Shown here: in pieces, positions 8,478 to 16,852 of the stretch | Layout: the number at the start of each line of letters is the position of its first letter | Position numbering within the stretch: position 1 is the first letter of the stretch | Origin: Rhodococcus sp. Leaf278 | GTDB taxonomy: Bacteria > Actinomycetota > Actinomycetes > Mycobacteriales > Mycobacteriaceae | DNA: 64,000 nucleotides | Assembly (NCBI RefSeq): GCF_001426085.1 | Contig: NZ_LMRR01000044.1 | Location: forward strand, 177,898-241,897 | Direction: 5' to 3' | Notes under the pieces: generated by a model | Database searches by the model: none | What the model was told of the DNA's origin: nothing | The model's input: only the letters and a program-made list of their open reading frames with translations | Position numbers and translations under genes: made by a program

Positions 8478-10067
8478 GTGTCGAACTTGAATCGCCGATC
8501 GTTTCTCGGTGCCAGCGCTGTTGCAGGCTTGGCCGCACTGTCGGGCACCGGGGTGGCGCGAGCGGCCGGTGGGCGCCGCGTCCAGACTCCGCTGACCCGC
8601 GAAGATCATCGCGTGGTGGTCATCGGATCGGGGTTCGGCGGCGGTGTGGCGGCCTTGCGCCTCGCCGAGGCAGGCATTCCAGTCCTGGTACTCGAGCGCG
8701 GAAGACGTTGGAACACAGGGCCGAATGCCACGACGTTCCCCAACGCCACGTCGCCGGACAAGCGCATGCTCTGGCACGGCTCCAGTCCCAATCTGTTCGG
8801 TAGGCCGGTTCCGTTCGATCCGTACGTCGGCCTGCTCGAGGCGGTGTCCGGGGACAACATGACGGCGCTGTGCGCAGCCGGAGTCGGCGGCGGATCCCTC
8901 ATCTATCAGGGGATGAGCCTGCAGCCGTCGCAGTCGGTCTTCGAGGAGTACTTTCCGGTCGGCCTCGACTGGACAACGTTGAACAGCGTGCACTACCCGC
9001 GAGTGGCGCGAATGTTGCAGCTCGCGCAGGCTCCCGACGAGTTGATCGATACACCCAATTATCAAGCGGCTCGGGTGTTTGCGGCCAATGCGCGGCGAGC
9101 GGGCCTGCCGGTGTCGAAGATCCCGATGCCGATCGACTGGAACTTCGCCCTCGACGAGACGCGCGGAGTGATGACGCCGTCGTACACCGACGGTTCCGGG
9201 GCGTTCGGAGTCAACAACGGCGGCAAGCATTCCGTGGACGTCACCTACATCGCAGCCGCCGAGGCGACGGGTCTGGCGACGGTGGCGACGCAGCACAATG
9301 TCACCCACGTCGAACGTTCCGCCGACGGCCGGTGGACGGTATACGTCGATCGAATCGATTCCGATGGAACGGTTCTGGAGAACAAGATCCTCACCACCGG
9401 TGCGCTCATCATGGCCGCCGGAAGTCTGAACACCACCAGGCTGCTCGTTCGCGCCGGAGCGACCGGTGCCATTACCGATCTACCGGACGAACTCGGGCAG
9501 GGCTGGGGTACCAATGCCGATCGCATCTACGTGTGGTCGAGCATCGAGCAGCAATTCGGTACACCCCAGGGAGGTCCGGTGGTGTTCGGCAGCCTTAATT
9601 GGGATGACCCGAACACCGCGCACACCGTCATCCAGGCATCGATACCGCCGTTGTCCTTCGACGCCCACAGCACCATGCTGGTGGGGTACGGAGTCAGTCG
9701 TGGACGCGGTTTCTTCGGCTACGACTCCGCATCGGACCAGGCCAAATTGCATTGGCCGGCCAATGGCGACAGCGTCATTCAGGACGGCTCCATCGATCCG
9801 ACGGTGCGTCGCATCGCCGGTGCGGGCAGCATTCTCACCGATACCAACGCGGTGTTTCCGTCCACCTGGCATGCGTTGGGTGGGGCGAACATGGGCGCGG
9901 TGTGTGATCTCGACGGTCGCGTGTACGGCCAGCGCGGTTTGTACGTCCTCGACGGGGCGCTCATGCCGGGCACCACCGCAGCGTGCAATCCGTCCATGAC
10001 CATCGCCGCACTGGCCGAACGTGCGCTGGACACTATCGTCGCCGACGATATCGGCTCCATCATCTGA
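8478..10067 (+). CDS. Secreted cholesterol oxidase-like GMC oxidoreductase
   Basis: A 529-residue protein. GTG 8478 is chosen because a G-rich ribosome site (TTGGGGGGG) precedes it and it puts the twin-arginine signal NRRSFLGASAVAGLAAL at residues 5-21, ending at ARA. The FAD motif VIGSGFGGGVAALRLAEAG follows near residue 50. The C-terminus has WHALGGANMG and a later NPSMTIAALAERA block, which hold the catalytic His and Asn of the GMC cholesterol oxidases. It oxidises 3-beta-hydroxysterols to 3-keto steroids with release of H2O2, outside the cell after Tat export. It is followed 17 bp later by a secreted lipase, suggesting coordinated attack on sterol or lipid substrates. Confidence 0.88.
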   Translation: MSNLNRRSFLGASAVAGLAALSGTGVARAAGGRRVQTPLTREDHRVVVIGSGFGGGVAALRLAEAGIPVLVLERGRRWNTGPNATTFPNATSPDKRMLWHGSSPNLFGRPVPFDPYVGLLEAVSGDNMTALCAAGVGGGSLIYQGMSLQPSQSVFEEYFPVGLDWTTLNSVHYPRVARMLQLAQAPDELIDTPNYQAARVFAANARRAGLPVSKIPMPIDWNFALDETRGVMTPSYTDGSGAFGVNNGGKHSVDVTYIAAAEATGLATVATQHNVTHVERSADGRWTVYVDRIDSDGTVLENKILTTGALIMAAGSLNTTRLLVRAGATGAITDLPDELGQGWGTNADRIYVWSSIEQQFGTPQGGPVVFGSLNWDDPNTAHTVIQASIPPLSFDAHSTMLVGYGVSRGRGFFGYDSASDQAKLHWPANGDSVIQDGSIDPTVRRIAGAGSILTDTNAVFPSTWHALGGANMGAVCDLDGRVYGQRGLYVLDGALMPGTTAACNPSMTIAALAERALDTIVADDIGSII

Positions 10068-10084
10068 CCACCGGAAAGAGACCG

Positions 10085-11377
10085 ATGCATCTGTATCGCA
10101 CCATGATCGGCGTTGCCGTGACCGCCGTGCTTGTGTCCTCGGCGACTGTGTTCGGAGCTTCGGCTGCGCACGCCGATGCCGTGGACGACTTCTACCTCCC
10201 ACCGGCCCAGGTCGCCGACGAACCCGGTGCAGTGTTGCGGACGCAGCCGATGTCGCTGTTCGCGGCGCTGCCCGGGGCGGATGGTGTCTATCCCGTTCAA
10301 GCGAAGCGGGTGCTGTACACGTCACGGACGCAGGACGATACGCCGATGGGTGTATCGGGCACGTTCATTCAGACGGAGGTGCCGTGGCGTGGGGCCGGTC
10401 CTCGGCCGACCGTCGTCGTCGCGCCGGGCACGGTGGGCCAAGCAGATCAGTGCGCTCCTTCCCGCGCGTTCCCGACGTCGATCAACGCTGTGACGCAACC
10501 GCTGTCGATTTCGTTCAATCAGGAGTTGTTGTCGTCCACACTGTGGGGGTCGATGGGTGCGAACGTCTTCGTCACCGACTACATCGGTTTGGGAACTCCC
10601 GGCGTGCATACCTATGTCAATCGGGTCGAGCAGGCTCATGCTGTTCTCGACGGTGCCCGCGCCGCAAACGAACTGCTCGGTGACTCAGACGCGCCGATCG
10701 GTATCTGGGGCTACTCCCAGGGTGGTGGAGCGGCGGCCGCGGCAGCCGAACTCGCCGCGGAATACGCACCGGGGCTGAACGTGAAAGGTACCTGGGCAGG
10801 AGCGCCCACCGCTGATCTGCTCGAGGTGCTGAAGACCGTCGACGGAACGCTGATCGGCGGCGTGATCGGCTATGCGCTCAACGGTTTCGTCGAGCGCGAC
10901 CCGAGCTTGCTGCCACTTGTCGACGAACGGCTCACCGATCACGGCAAGGCGGTGCTCAGTGATCTGTCGACGCAGTGCATCGGAGACACCATCCTGAAGT
11001 ACCCGTTCCTACGCACCGAATCGCTGACCGTGGACGGCAAGTCGATGCTCGAGAATCTGGGGACCATTCCGCAGGCGGGCCGCATTCTCGAGGCTCAGCG
11101 GATCGGTCGCAGTACCCCGAACGCGCCGGTGATGATCACCAGCGGGATCAACGACGACACCGTGCCGTACGGTCAGGCCCGGCAGCTGGCCCAGGATTGG
11201 TGTGAGCGAGGTGCCTCGGTGGAGTTCCGAAGCAATCCGTTGCCGCCGATTCTGACGGGTGCGGTGTTGCCCAACCACTTCGGACCGCAGCTGATCGACG
11301 GGTACGGCGGCGGCGCCGCAGCGTTCCTGATGGATCGGTTCGCCGACGTGCCCATGCCGACGTGCTCGCTCGATTGA
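10085..11377 (+). CDS. Secreted LIP-family lipase
   Basis: A 430-residue secreted hydrolase with a Sec signal peptide (residues 1-31, ending in ASAAHADA). The nucleophile elbow is GYSQGG near residue 218, and TSGINDDTVPY near residue 352 supplies the acid Asp. NHFGPQ near residue 400 supplies the catalytic His. This is the PF03583-type secretory lipase found in many mycolic-acid actinobacteria. It lies directly after the cholesterol oxidase gene and its stop codon is immediately followed by the GTG of an EAL-domain gene. The true acyl substrate is not visible. Confidence 0.87.
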   Translation: MHLYRTMIGVAVTAVLVSSATVFGASAAHADAVDDFYLPPAQVADEPGAVLRTQPMSLFAALPGADGVYPVQAKRVLYTSRTQDDTPMGVSGTFIQTEVPWRGAGPRPTVVVAPGTVGQADQCAPSRAFPTSINAVTQPLSISFNQELLSSTLWGSMGANVFVTDYIGLGTPGVHTYVNRVEQAHAVLDGARAANELLGDSDAPIGIWGYSQGGGAAAAAAELAAEYAPGLNVKGTWAGAPTADLLEVLKTVDGTLIGGVIGYALNGFVERDPSLLPLVDERLTDHGKAVLSDLSTQCIGDTILKYPFLRTESLTVDGKSMLENLGTIPQAGRILEAQRIGRSTPNAPVMITSGINDDTVPYGQARQLAQDWCERGASVEFRSNPLPPILTGAVLPNHFGPQLIDGYGGGAAAFLMDRFADVPMPTCSLD

Positions 11378-12136
11378 GTGGCGACCGCAGAGAGGGCCGC
11401 CTCGACTCCGCTGCACTCGACGCTGCTGCGGTCGCGGCGTCGGGTGGAGGCGGTGATCGCCGGCGGTGGACCGGATATCGTCTTTCAACCGATCGTCCGG
11501 GCACGCGATGGTGTGATCGAGGGATACGAGGCCCTGTCACGTTTCCCAGCGGGTGGCGGTGACACCGAGGCGTGGTTCGCCGATGCAGCGCAGTGTGGTC
11601 TCGGCCCTGCTCTGGACAGGTCCGCCGCCGTGAAGGCCCTGGCCGAATCGGATCGTCTGCCGGGAGGCTGCTTCGTAGCGGTCAACCTCAGTGCTGCAAC
11701 GCTACTGGTGGATTCTGCTCTGGTGGACGTACTGCTCGATCACGGCCGGCGTCGGCCACTTGTTGTGGAGATCACCGAGCATGCCGCCCTCGACGACGAG
11801 GGAGCGGTGGTGGCTGTTCTGGCGAAACTGCGTTGCGGCGGGGTAGCGGTCGCGGTCGACGATGTGGGATCCGGTTATGCCGGTATGCGGCAGCTCGTCG
11901 TGCTCGAGCCACAGATCATCAAGCTCGACGCGTTCGTCGTGCACGGTATGAAAGGTAATCGAGCGAAGTCGGCCCTGGCCGAGCTGGTACTCGAGTTCGC
12001 GCGAAAGACCGAGGCCAGGTGCGTGTTCGAGGGTATCGAGACCGATGACGACCTCGATGCGGCCACCCTGATCGGGGCCGACTTGCTGCAGGGCTACCGA
12101 GTCGGTCGCCCTGCAGCGGTGGATCAGTTTGTCTGA
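11378..12136 (+). CDS. EAL-domain c-di-GMP phosphodiesterase
   Basis: A stand-alone EAL domain of 252 residues. It starts at GTG 11378, the base after the lipase stop, so translation is probably coupled. The catalytic set appears complete: EALSR, the VNLSA Asn, the EITE Glu, DDVGSG in place of DDFGTG, IIKLD, FEGIE and LQGYRVGRP. It should hydrolyse cyclic di-GMP in the cytoplasm. No GGDEF, PAS or membrane segment is attached. Pairing with a secreted lipase rather than a signalling gene is unusual. Confidence 0.88.
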   Translation: MATAERAASTPLHSTLLRSRRRVEAVIAGGGPDIVFQPIVRARDGVIEGYEALSRFPAGGGDTEAWFADAAQCGLGPALDRSAAVKALAESDRLPGGCFVAVNLSAATLLVDSALVDVLLDHGRRRPLVVEITEHAALDDEGAVVAVLAKLRCGGVAVAVDDVGSGYAGMRQLVVLEPQIIKLDAFVVHGMKGNRAKSALAELVLEFARKTEARCVFEGIETDDDLDAATLIGADLLQGYRVGRPAAVDQFV

Positions 12137-12144
12137 GAGCCTGT

Positions 12145-12756
12145 TCAGTGGCTGCGGGACGAGAAGCTCTCGCGCTTCGAGGCCTCGCGTGCCACCACGT
12201 CCTCGGCAGCGACGATGACGTCGTCCACATCGGAGCTCTTGACGACGACCACCCCGTCTGCGTCGGCGACGATGACGTCACCGGGTGATACGACGACGCC
12301 TCCCAGTGCCACCGGCTCGTTCAGCCGTCCTGGCCCGTTCTTGTACGGTCCTGCCGGTGTGACACTTCGCGCGAAGACAGGCAGGCCCAACTCGGCCAAT
12401 GCGTCGGCGTCACGAACGGCACCGTCGATGACGAAACCGGCGATGCCCAGTGACTTCGCCCGAATCCCGATGAGATCGCCGATCAGGGCACGGGTGTCGT
12501 CGCCCGAGCCGTTGACAACGATGACGTCGCCGGGGCGGGCGTCATCGAGAGCCTTGTGGATGTAGAGGTTGTCGCCCGATCGAGTCCAGACGGTGTAGGC
12601 CCGGCCGGTAACTGCTGCTCCGGCCCAGATGGGGCGCAGTCCGGCGATGATGCCGAAACGTTCCTGGGCGTCGCCTACGTTGGCTGCGGGTACCCGAGAG
12701 AATCGGTCGATGATGTCGTCGGATACGGCAGTGGCGGAATAAGTTTCGGTACTCAT
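12145..12756 (-). CDS. RraA-family aldolase (HMG/oxaloacetate type)
   Basis: A 203-residue RraA-like protein starting at ATG 12756. GDLIGIRAKSLGIAGFVIDGAVRD contains the GDL-x20-RD signature that binds the divalent metal and substrate in 4-hydroxy-4-methyl-2-oxoglutarate/4-carboxy-4-hydroxy-2-oxoadipate aldolases and related oxaloacetate decarboxylases. It lies 23 bp downstream of the tctC-like gene, as the last gene of a tricarboxylate transport operon. A catabolic aldolase is therefore more likely than an RNase E regulator. Confidence 0.85.
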   Translation of the reverse strand: MSTETYSATAVSDDIIDRFSRVPAANVGDAQERFGIIAGLRPIWAGAAVTGRAYTVWTRSGDNLYIHKALDDARPGDVIVVNGSGDDTRALIGDLIGIRAKSLGIAGFVIDGAVRDADALAELGLPVFARSVTPAGPYKNGPGRLNEPVALGGVVVSPGDVIVADADGVVVVKSSDVDDVIVAAEDVVAREASKRESFSSRSH

Positions 12757-12779
12757 GAGATCAATGCCTTTCGGGTGGC

Positions 12780-13772
12780 TTATTGCTGGTCGGCGAGCAG
12801 TTCGGCGATGATCGGTTCGATCTGGGTTTCGCGCTGTTCCCACAAGGTCGCGACGTCGGCCCCGGTGACCCAATCGGGCTGTGTCGCTGCGCCGGTCAGC
12901 TTCTCGGCGACTGCGGGGTCGGCGAGTGCAGTCTCGAGGGCATTCTGCAGCGTGGTCATCGTTGCGTCCGGGGTGCCGGCGGGGGCGCTGATGGCGAAGT
13001 TGTTGGTCATGAACGGGGCGTCGTATCCCTCGCTCACCAGAGTCGGTACGTCGGGGATGAGCTTGTTTCGCTCCTCGGTGAGTACCGAGAGGATGTTCAC
13101 CTCACCCGAGGCGAACTGGCCGTAGAAGCTGGACACTCCGCCGAGGGCGAAGTCGGTTTCACCGGAGACCAGGGCCGAGATCTTGTCTGCACCACTGTTG
13201 TAGTGAACGATGTTGAAGTCCAGGCCCAGGGTGTCTTCGAGGGTACGCAGGTTGACGTGGTCGTCTCCTGCGCGGGAGTCGGTGCCGACGGTGATGGTGC
13301 CGGGGTTGGCCTTCACCGCATCGAACAATTCGCCGATGTTCGCGTAGGGGCTGGACTTGTTGACCCCGATCACGATGTCGTTGGATGCGAACGAGCCGAT
13401 GGGTGAGAAGCTTTCGCGATCGAACCCGGCCTTCTTGCTCGGGTCCAGGTATCGGCCGAGGATCGACGGGATGTTGGTGAAGCCGATGGTCTCGCCGTCC
13501 GGCTTGGCGTTGGCCAGGTAGTTCAGTCCGACGACCTGGCTGCCACCCTCCTTGTTGACGACCTTGACCGGCACACCCAGTTCGGTCTCCATGGCGGGGG
13601 CCATGATTCGGGCCAGGATGTCGTTGCCTGCACCCGCGGCGGACGGCACGACCCATTCGACGGTGGCACCGCTGCGTGGGAACGGTGCTCCCGAATCGGT
13701 TGTGCCGCCGCTGCATCCGGCAATCAGGGCGGCGGCGGAGATGGCCGCGATCAGGGTGGGCAGTGTTCTCAT
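12780..13772 (-). CDS. tctC: TctC-like tripartite tricarboxylate solute-binding lipoprotein
   Basis: A 330-residue lipoprotein starting at ATG 13772, with a lipobox ending in LIAGC (Cys20). The mature part shows the Bug/TctC fold: VEWVVPSAAGAGNDILAR near the N-terminus, a conserved GTDSRAGDDHVNLR loop, and late blocks DVPTLVSEGYD and FAISAPAGTP. It binds a di- or tricarboxylate outside the membrane and passes it to TctA/TctB. It overlaps tctA by 4 bp (ATGA). Confidence 0.9.
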   Translation of the reverse strand: MRTLPTLIAAISAAALIAGCSGGTTDSGAPFPRSGATVEWVVPSAAGAGNDILARIMAPAMETELGVPVKVVNKEGGSQVVGLNYLANAKPDGETIGFTNIPSILGRYLDPSKKAGFDRESFSPIGSFASNDIVIGVNKSSPYANIGELFDAVKANPGTITVGTDSRAGDDHVNLRTLEDTLGLDFNIVHYNSGADKISALVSGETDFALGGVSSFYGQFASGEVNILSVLTEERNKLIPDVPTLVSEGYDAPFMTNNFAISAPAGTPDATMTTLQNALETALADPAVAEKLTGAATQPDWVTGADVATLWEQRETQIEPIIAELLADQQ

Positions 13773-15292
13773 GAGACGGGCTCCTTGATGGGCTGGGTTC
13801 GAGTGGCGCGGCGGGAGAGGATCCGAGCGAGGACGGGGCGCAGCATTCCGAACAGAACGGCTGCGATGAAGACGAGCAGGAGAACCTTGTTGATGGGGCC
13901 TTCGACGAAGACGCCGTAGTCCCCGCGAGAGAGCGAGAGTGAACGCTGGAAGTTCTCCTCGAGCAACGGCCCGAGGATCAGAGCCAGCACGAGAGGAGTC
14001 AGCGGAATCTTGGTGAGGTGGAACAGATATCCGATGACGCCCGCGCCGAGCATGATGAAGATGTCGAACACGCTGCCGTTGATGCTGTAGACGCCCAGGA
14101 ACATGAAGGCCAGGATCATCGCCATCAGGTAGTGGAACGGGATCTTGAGTACAGCAATCCACAGACGAACCAGTGGCACGTTGAGAATCAGCAGGATGAT
14201 GTTGCCGACGAGGAAGCTGGCGATGATGGTCCAGGCCACTTCGGGGTTGTCGCGGAACAACAGTGGGCCGGGGATGAGACCGTTGATGGTGAAGGCGCTG
14301 GCCATGATGGCAACCGTGGCGGAGGTGGGGATGCCGAGGGTGAACAGTGGAATCATCGACGACAGTGCGAGCGCGTTGTTGGCCGATTCCGGTCCGGCGA
14401 CGCCCTCGACGGCACCCTTGCCGAATTGCCCGGGACGCTTGGTGAGCTTCTTCTCCATCGCATAGGACGCCAATGAGGTTGCAGCCCCCGGAGATCCGGG
14501 AAGCAGGCCCATGAAGAAGCCGATGACCGAGCCGCGCATCGTGGGGCCTGCAGACCTGGTGAGGTCCGTTTTGGTGGGCAACAGCTTTCCGACGGCCAGT
14601 GGTCGGCGGCCGGCACCGCCCGCCGAGCGGGCTTGGATGAGGATCTCGGTGAGGCCGAAGCAGCCCATCACGACGGCTACGAGTGCGACGCCGTCGAACA
14701 ATTCCGGCATTCCGAACGTGAATCGCTGGATGCCCTGGCCGGAGTCGATCCCCACCGATGCGATCGTCAAGCCCAGCCCCACGCTGATCAGTGCTTTCGC
14801 GGGATTGTTGCCCGAGAAGCTGGTGATCAGGGCCATGCCGAGCAGGGCGACGAGAAACAGTTCGGGAGCACCGAATTCGAGTGCGAATCGGCTGAACGGT
14901 GCGACGACGACGAACCCGACGACGCCGACCAGTCCGCCGACGAACGACGCGAGTGCGGCGACAACGAGAGCCGGTCCGCCGCGTCCGCTCTTGGCCATCT
15001 CGTAACCGTCGAGTGTGGTGGCGATGGACGACGCCTCACCCGGAATGCGCAGCAGCACAGCGGTGACGGTGCCGCCGAATGCTGCGCCGTAGAGGATGGC
15101 GGCGAGCATGATCAGCGCTGTGGTGGCGTCGAGCCCGAACGTGATCGGGATCAGCAGCGACACCGCAGCGGCCGGGCCGAACCCGGGGAGGACGCCGACG
15201 AGCATGCCGAGTACGCAGCCGAGGAGTGCGAACAACAGATGCGTCGGAGTGAGGACGTTGACGAAGCCCGCCATCAGATCGGGAAACCCCAT
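13769..15292 (-). CDS. tctA: TctA-like tripartite tricarboxylate transporter large subunit
   Basis: A 507-residue integral membrane protein with about 11-12 predicted transmembrane segments. It carries the TctA signatures GVLPGFGPAAAVSLLIPITFG near residue 34 and GLLPGSPGAATSLASYAMEKK near residue 265, plus a late GPESANNALA block. It forms the substrate channel driven by ion gradients with TctB and TctC. It starts at 15292, 3 bp after tctB ends. Confidence 0.93.
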   Translation of the reverse strand: MGFPDLMAGFVNVLTPTHLLFALLGCVLGMLVGVLPGFGPAAAVSLLIPITFGLDATTALIMLAAILYGAAFGGTVTAVLLRIPGEASSIATTLDGYEMAKSGRGGPALVVAALASFVGGLVGVVGFVVVAPFSRFALEFGAPELFLVALLGMALITSFSGNNPAKALISVGLGLTIASVGIDSGQGIQRFTFGMPELFDGVALVAVVMGCFGLTEILIQARSAGGAGRRPLAVGKLLPTKTDLTRSAGPTMRGSVIGFFMGLLPGSPGAATSLASYAMEKKLTKRPGQFGKGAVEGVAGPESANNALALSSMIPLFTLGIPTSATVAIMASAFTINGLIPGPLLFRDNPEVAWTIIASFLVGNIILLILNVPLVRLWIAVLKIPFHYLMAMILAFMFLGVYSINGSVFDIFIMLGAGVIGYLFHLTKIPLTPLVLALILGPLLEENFQRSLSLSRGDYGVFVEGPINKVLLLVFIAAVLFGMLRPVLARILSRRATRTQPIKEPVS

Positions 15293-15295
15293 GGC

Positions 15296-15892
15296 TCACA
15301 ACCCCCAATCGGCGAGGAACGGAATGGACGACGCAGGTAGGGCGGTGCCGAGCCAGACGTCGAACACCAGTCGGGTCGCCAAGGTGGTGGCCACTGCGAC
15401 TCCGACGGCGACCAATGGGGTGCGCTTGCCGACGAAGGTCAGGACGACGGCGAGCATCAGCGCCATGGACAGGGTGTAGCCGAGTGTAGGGAGAACCAGT
15501 GCCGCTCCGGCGATCGCGGCAACGACCACTCCGATTCGGATCCACCCGGCGCGATCGGGCAGTTCGGCCTCGTCGGCGTCTTCCTCGTTGTCACTGGAGA
15601 GGAACGCGACGGCTGCGGAGGTAGCGGGTTCGAGTTCGGGATCCGGTTCGGGCGCGCTCGTCCGCGGTGCTCGAACGAGCTGAATTGCCCACATCGCCCC
15701 GCCGAGGATCATGCCGAGGCCGCCCACCAAAGGCAGGAAACCCGCGCCGACGCCGGGGTCGGCCGTGACGCCGTACCCGGTTGCCAGGGTGACCGTCGCC
15801 AGGCCTACGACGAGGGTCGCGCCGAGCACGATCCATTCGATCGTGTGTTGTGTGCCGAGCAGTACCTTCACGGCCTGCCGCCTTTCTGACAT
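15296..15892 (-). CDS. tctB: TctB-like tripartite tricarboxylate transporter small subunit
   Basis: A small membrane subunit of about 198 residues with four hydrophobic segments and a charged linker (SSDNEEDADEAE) in the middle, as usual for TctB. The start is uncertain. ATG 15892 has no clear ribosome site, while an in-frame GTG at 15871 is preceded by AAAGG at about 9 nt and may be the real start. It is the first gene of the tctBAC-rraA operon, divergent from the RpiR gene. Confidence 0.82.
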   Translation of the reverse strand: MSERRQAVKVLLGTQHTIEWIVLGATLVVGLATVTLATGYGVTADPGVGAGFLPLVGGLGMILGGAMWAIQLVRAPRTSAPEPDPELEPATSAAVAFLSSDNEEDADEAELPDRAGWIRIGVVVAAIAGAALVLPTLGYTLSMALMLAVVLTFVGKRTPLVAVGVAVATTLATRLVFDVWLGTALPASSIPFLADWGL

Positions 15893-15980
15893 ATGTTCGG
15901 ATGCGGCCTGAGAGGTCGGCCGGATTGCTGTGCTGTGGATCACTTGCAATCTTGCACAGGTTTACAGGATTGTGGTTGAG

Positions 15981-15996
15981 TGTGTCAACAGACACA
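15981..15996. promoter_or_regulatory. Inverted repeat in tctB/rpiR intergenic region
   Basis: TGTGTC-AACA-GACACA is a perfect 6+4+6 inverted repeat lying 17 bp before the RpiR start, in the 120-bp gap between divergent genes. It is a candidate operator for the RpiR protein. Confidence 0.4.
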
Positions 15997-16012
15997 GTGG
16001 AAAGTGGAGGGT

Positions 16013-16852
16013 ATGAGCTTCCGAACAGTGGTGGCGAGCAGCGGAAAGTCGTTGAGCGCGTCCGAAAAGCGGGTCATTGCGGTGCTTCTCGGCGAGCCCG
16101 CGCCGTCGAGTTTGCGCGCGGCTCCAGTTGCGGCCCGCGCGCAAACCCATGAGTCGACCGTCGTGCGGTTGGCGCAGAAGCTCGGATACAGCGGATTCCC
16201 GGACTTGCGCGCAGATCTCGAACGCGACAACCCCGAACCCGTGACCGCATCGGCTCTGATGCGCAGCGAGACCGGTCACGAACTGGCTGTCTTCGCACGC
16301 GACGAGGCGCGTGCACTGGAGCGGTTGTCGAGCTTCATCCCGCAGGAGCAGCTGGTGGACGTGGCGACCTCCATTCATCGGTCGCGGGTGGTCTACCTGT
16401 TCTCCAAGGCCGACGAACGACCGGCCCTGGATATGCTGGCCCGCCGTCTTCGCAGACTCGGGCTCGTAGTCGTCGAGCTCGGCCTCGGGGGAAAGGACCT
16501 CGCCGAGCGGTTCGTCAGCTTCACCGAGGACTCCATCCTTATTGCGTTCGCACTGCGCGAGGCACCGTCTCAGCTGCCCGCGTTGGTCCGTGAAGCGGAA
16601 CGACGCGGTGGCACGTCGATCCTGATCAGCGACGCGCCGGGATATCACTTCAGGCCCGCGCCGACGCATCTCCTCGTCGCGCAACGGGGAGACGATTCCG
16701 AGTACAACACTCTCATCATTCCCATCGCCATTGCGTACGCACTGCAGTTGGCGATCTTCCACCTCGATCCCGGTCGGTACGGGGCGGTGCGCGACGACAT
16801 CAACGACGTGTCGAGGTTGGTCGGAGGAACCGACGAAATTCCCCTGCGCTGA
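16013..16852 (+). CDS. RpiR/MurR family regulator with SIS domain
   Basis: A 279-residue regulator starting at ATG 16013 after GGAGG. The N-terminal helix-turn-helix has the family signature ESTVVRLAQKLGYSGFPDLR near residue 45. A C-terminal sugar-isomerase (SIS) domain from about residue 115 (RSRVVYLFSKAD) senses a ligand, usually a phosphosugar. It is divergent from the tct/rraA operon and overlaps the next gene by one base, so it probably controls both. Confidence 0.87.
   Translation: MSFRTVVASSGKSLSASEKRVIAVLLGEPAPSSLRAAPVAARAQTHESTVVRLAQKLGYSGFPDLRADLERDNPEPVTASALMRSETGHELAVFARDEARALERLSSFIPQEQLVDVATSIHRSRVVYLFSKADERPALDMLARRLRRLGLVVVELGLGGKDLAERFVSFTEDSILIAFALREAPSQLPALVREAERRGGTSILISDAPGYHFRPAPTHLLVAQRGDDSEYNTLIIPIAIAYALQLAIFHLDPGRYGAVRDDINDVSRLVGGTDEIPLR

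Noticed and set aside
9480..10325. Minus-strand frame opposite cholesterol oxidase and lipase
   Set aside because: Arg-rich translation without motifs, opposite two well-supported secreted enzymes.
12145..12756. RNase E activity regulator RraA
   Set aside because: The GDL-x20-RD metal and substrate signature and the tricarboxylate transporter context favour an aldolase.
14633..15340. Plus-strand frame opposite tctA, rich in Asp, Glu and Arg
   Set aside because: It mirrors hydrophobic codons of the membrane protein on the other strand, a common shadow pattern.
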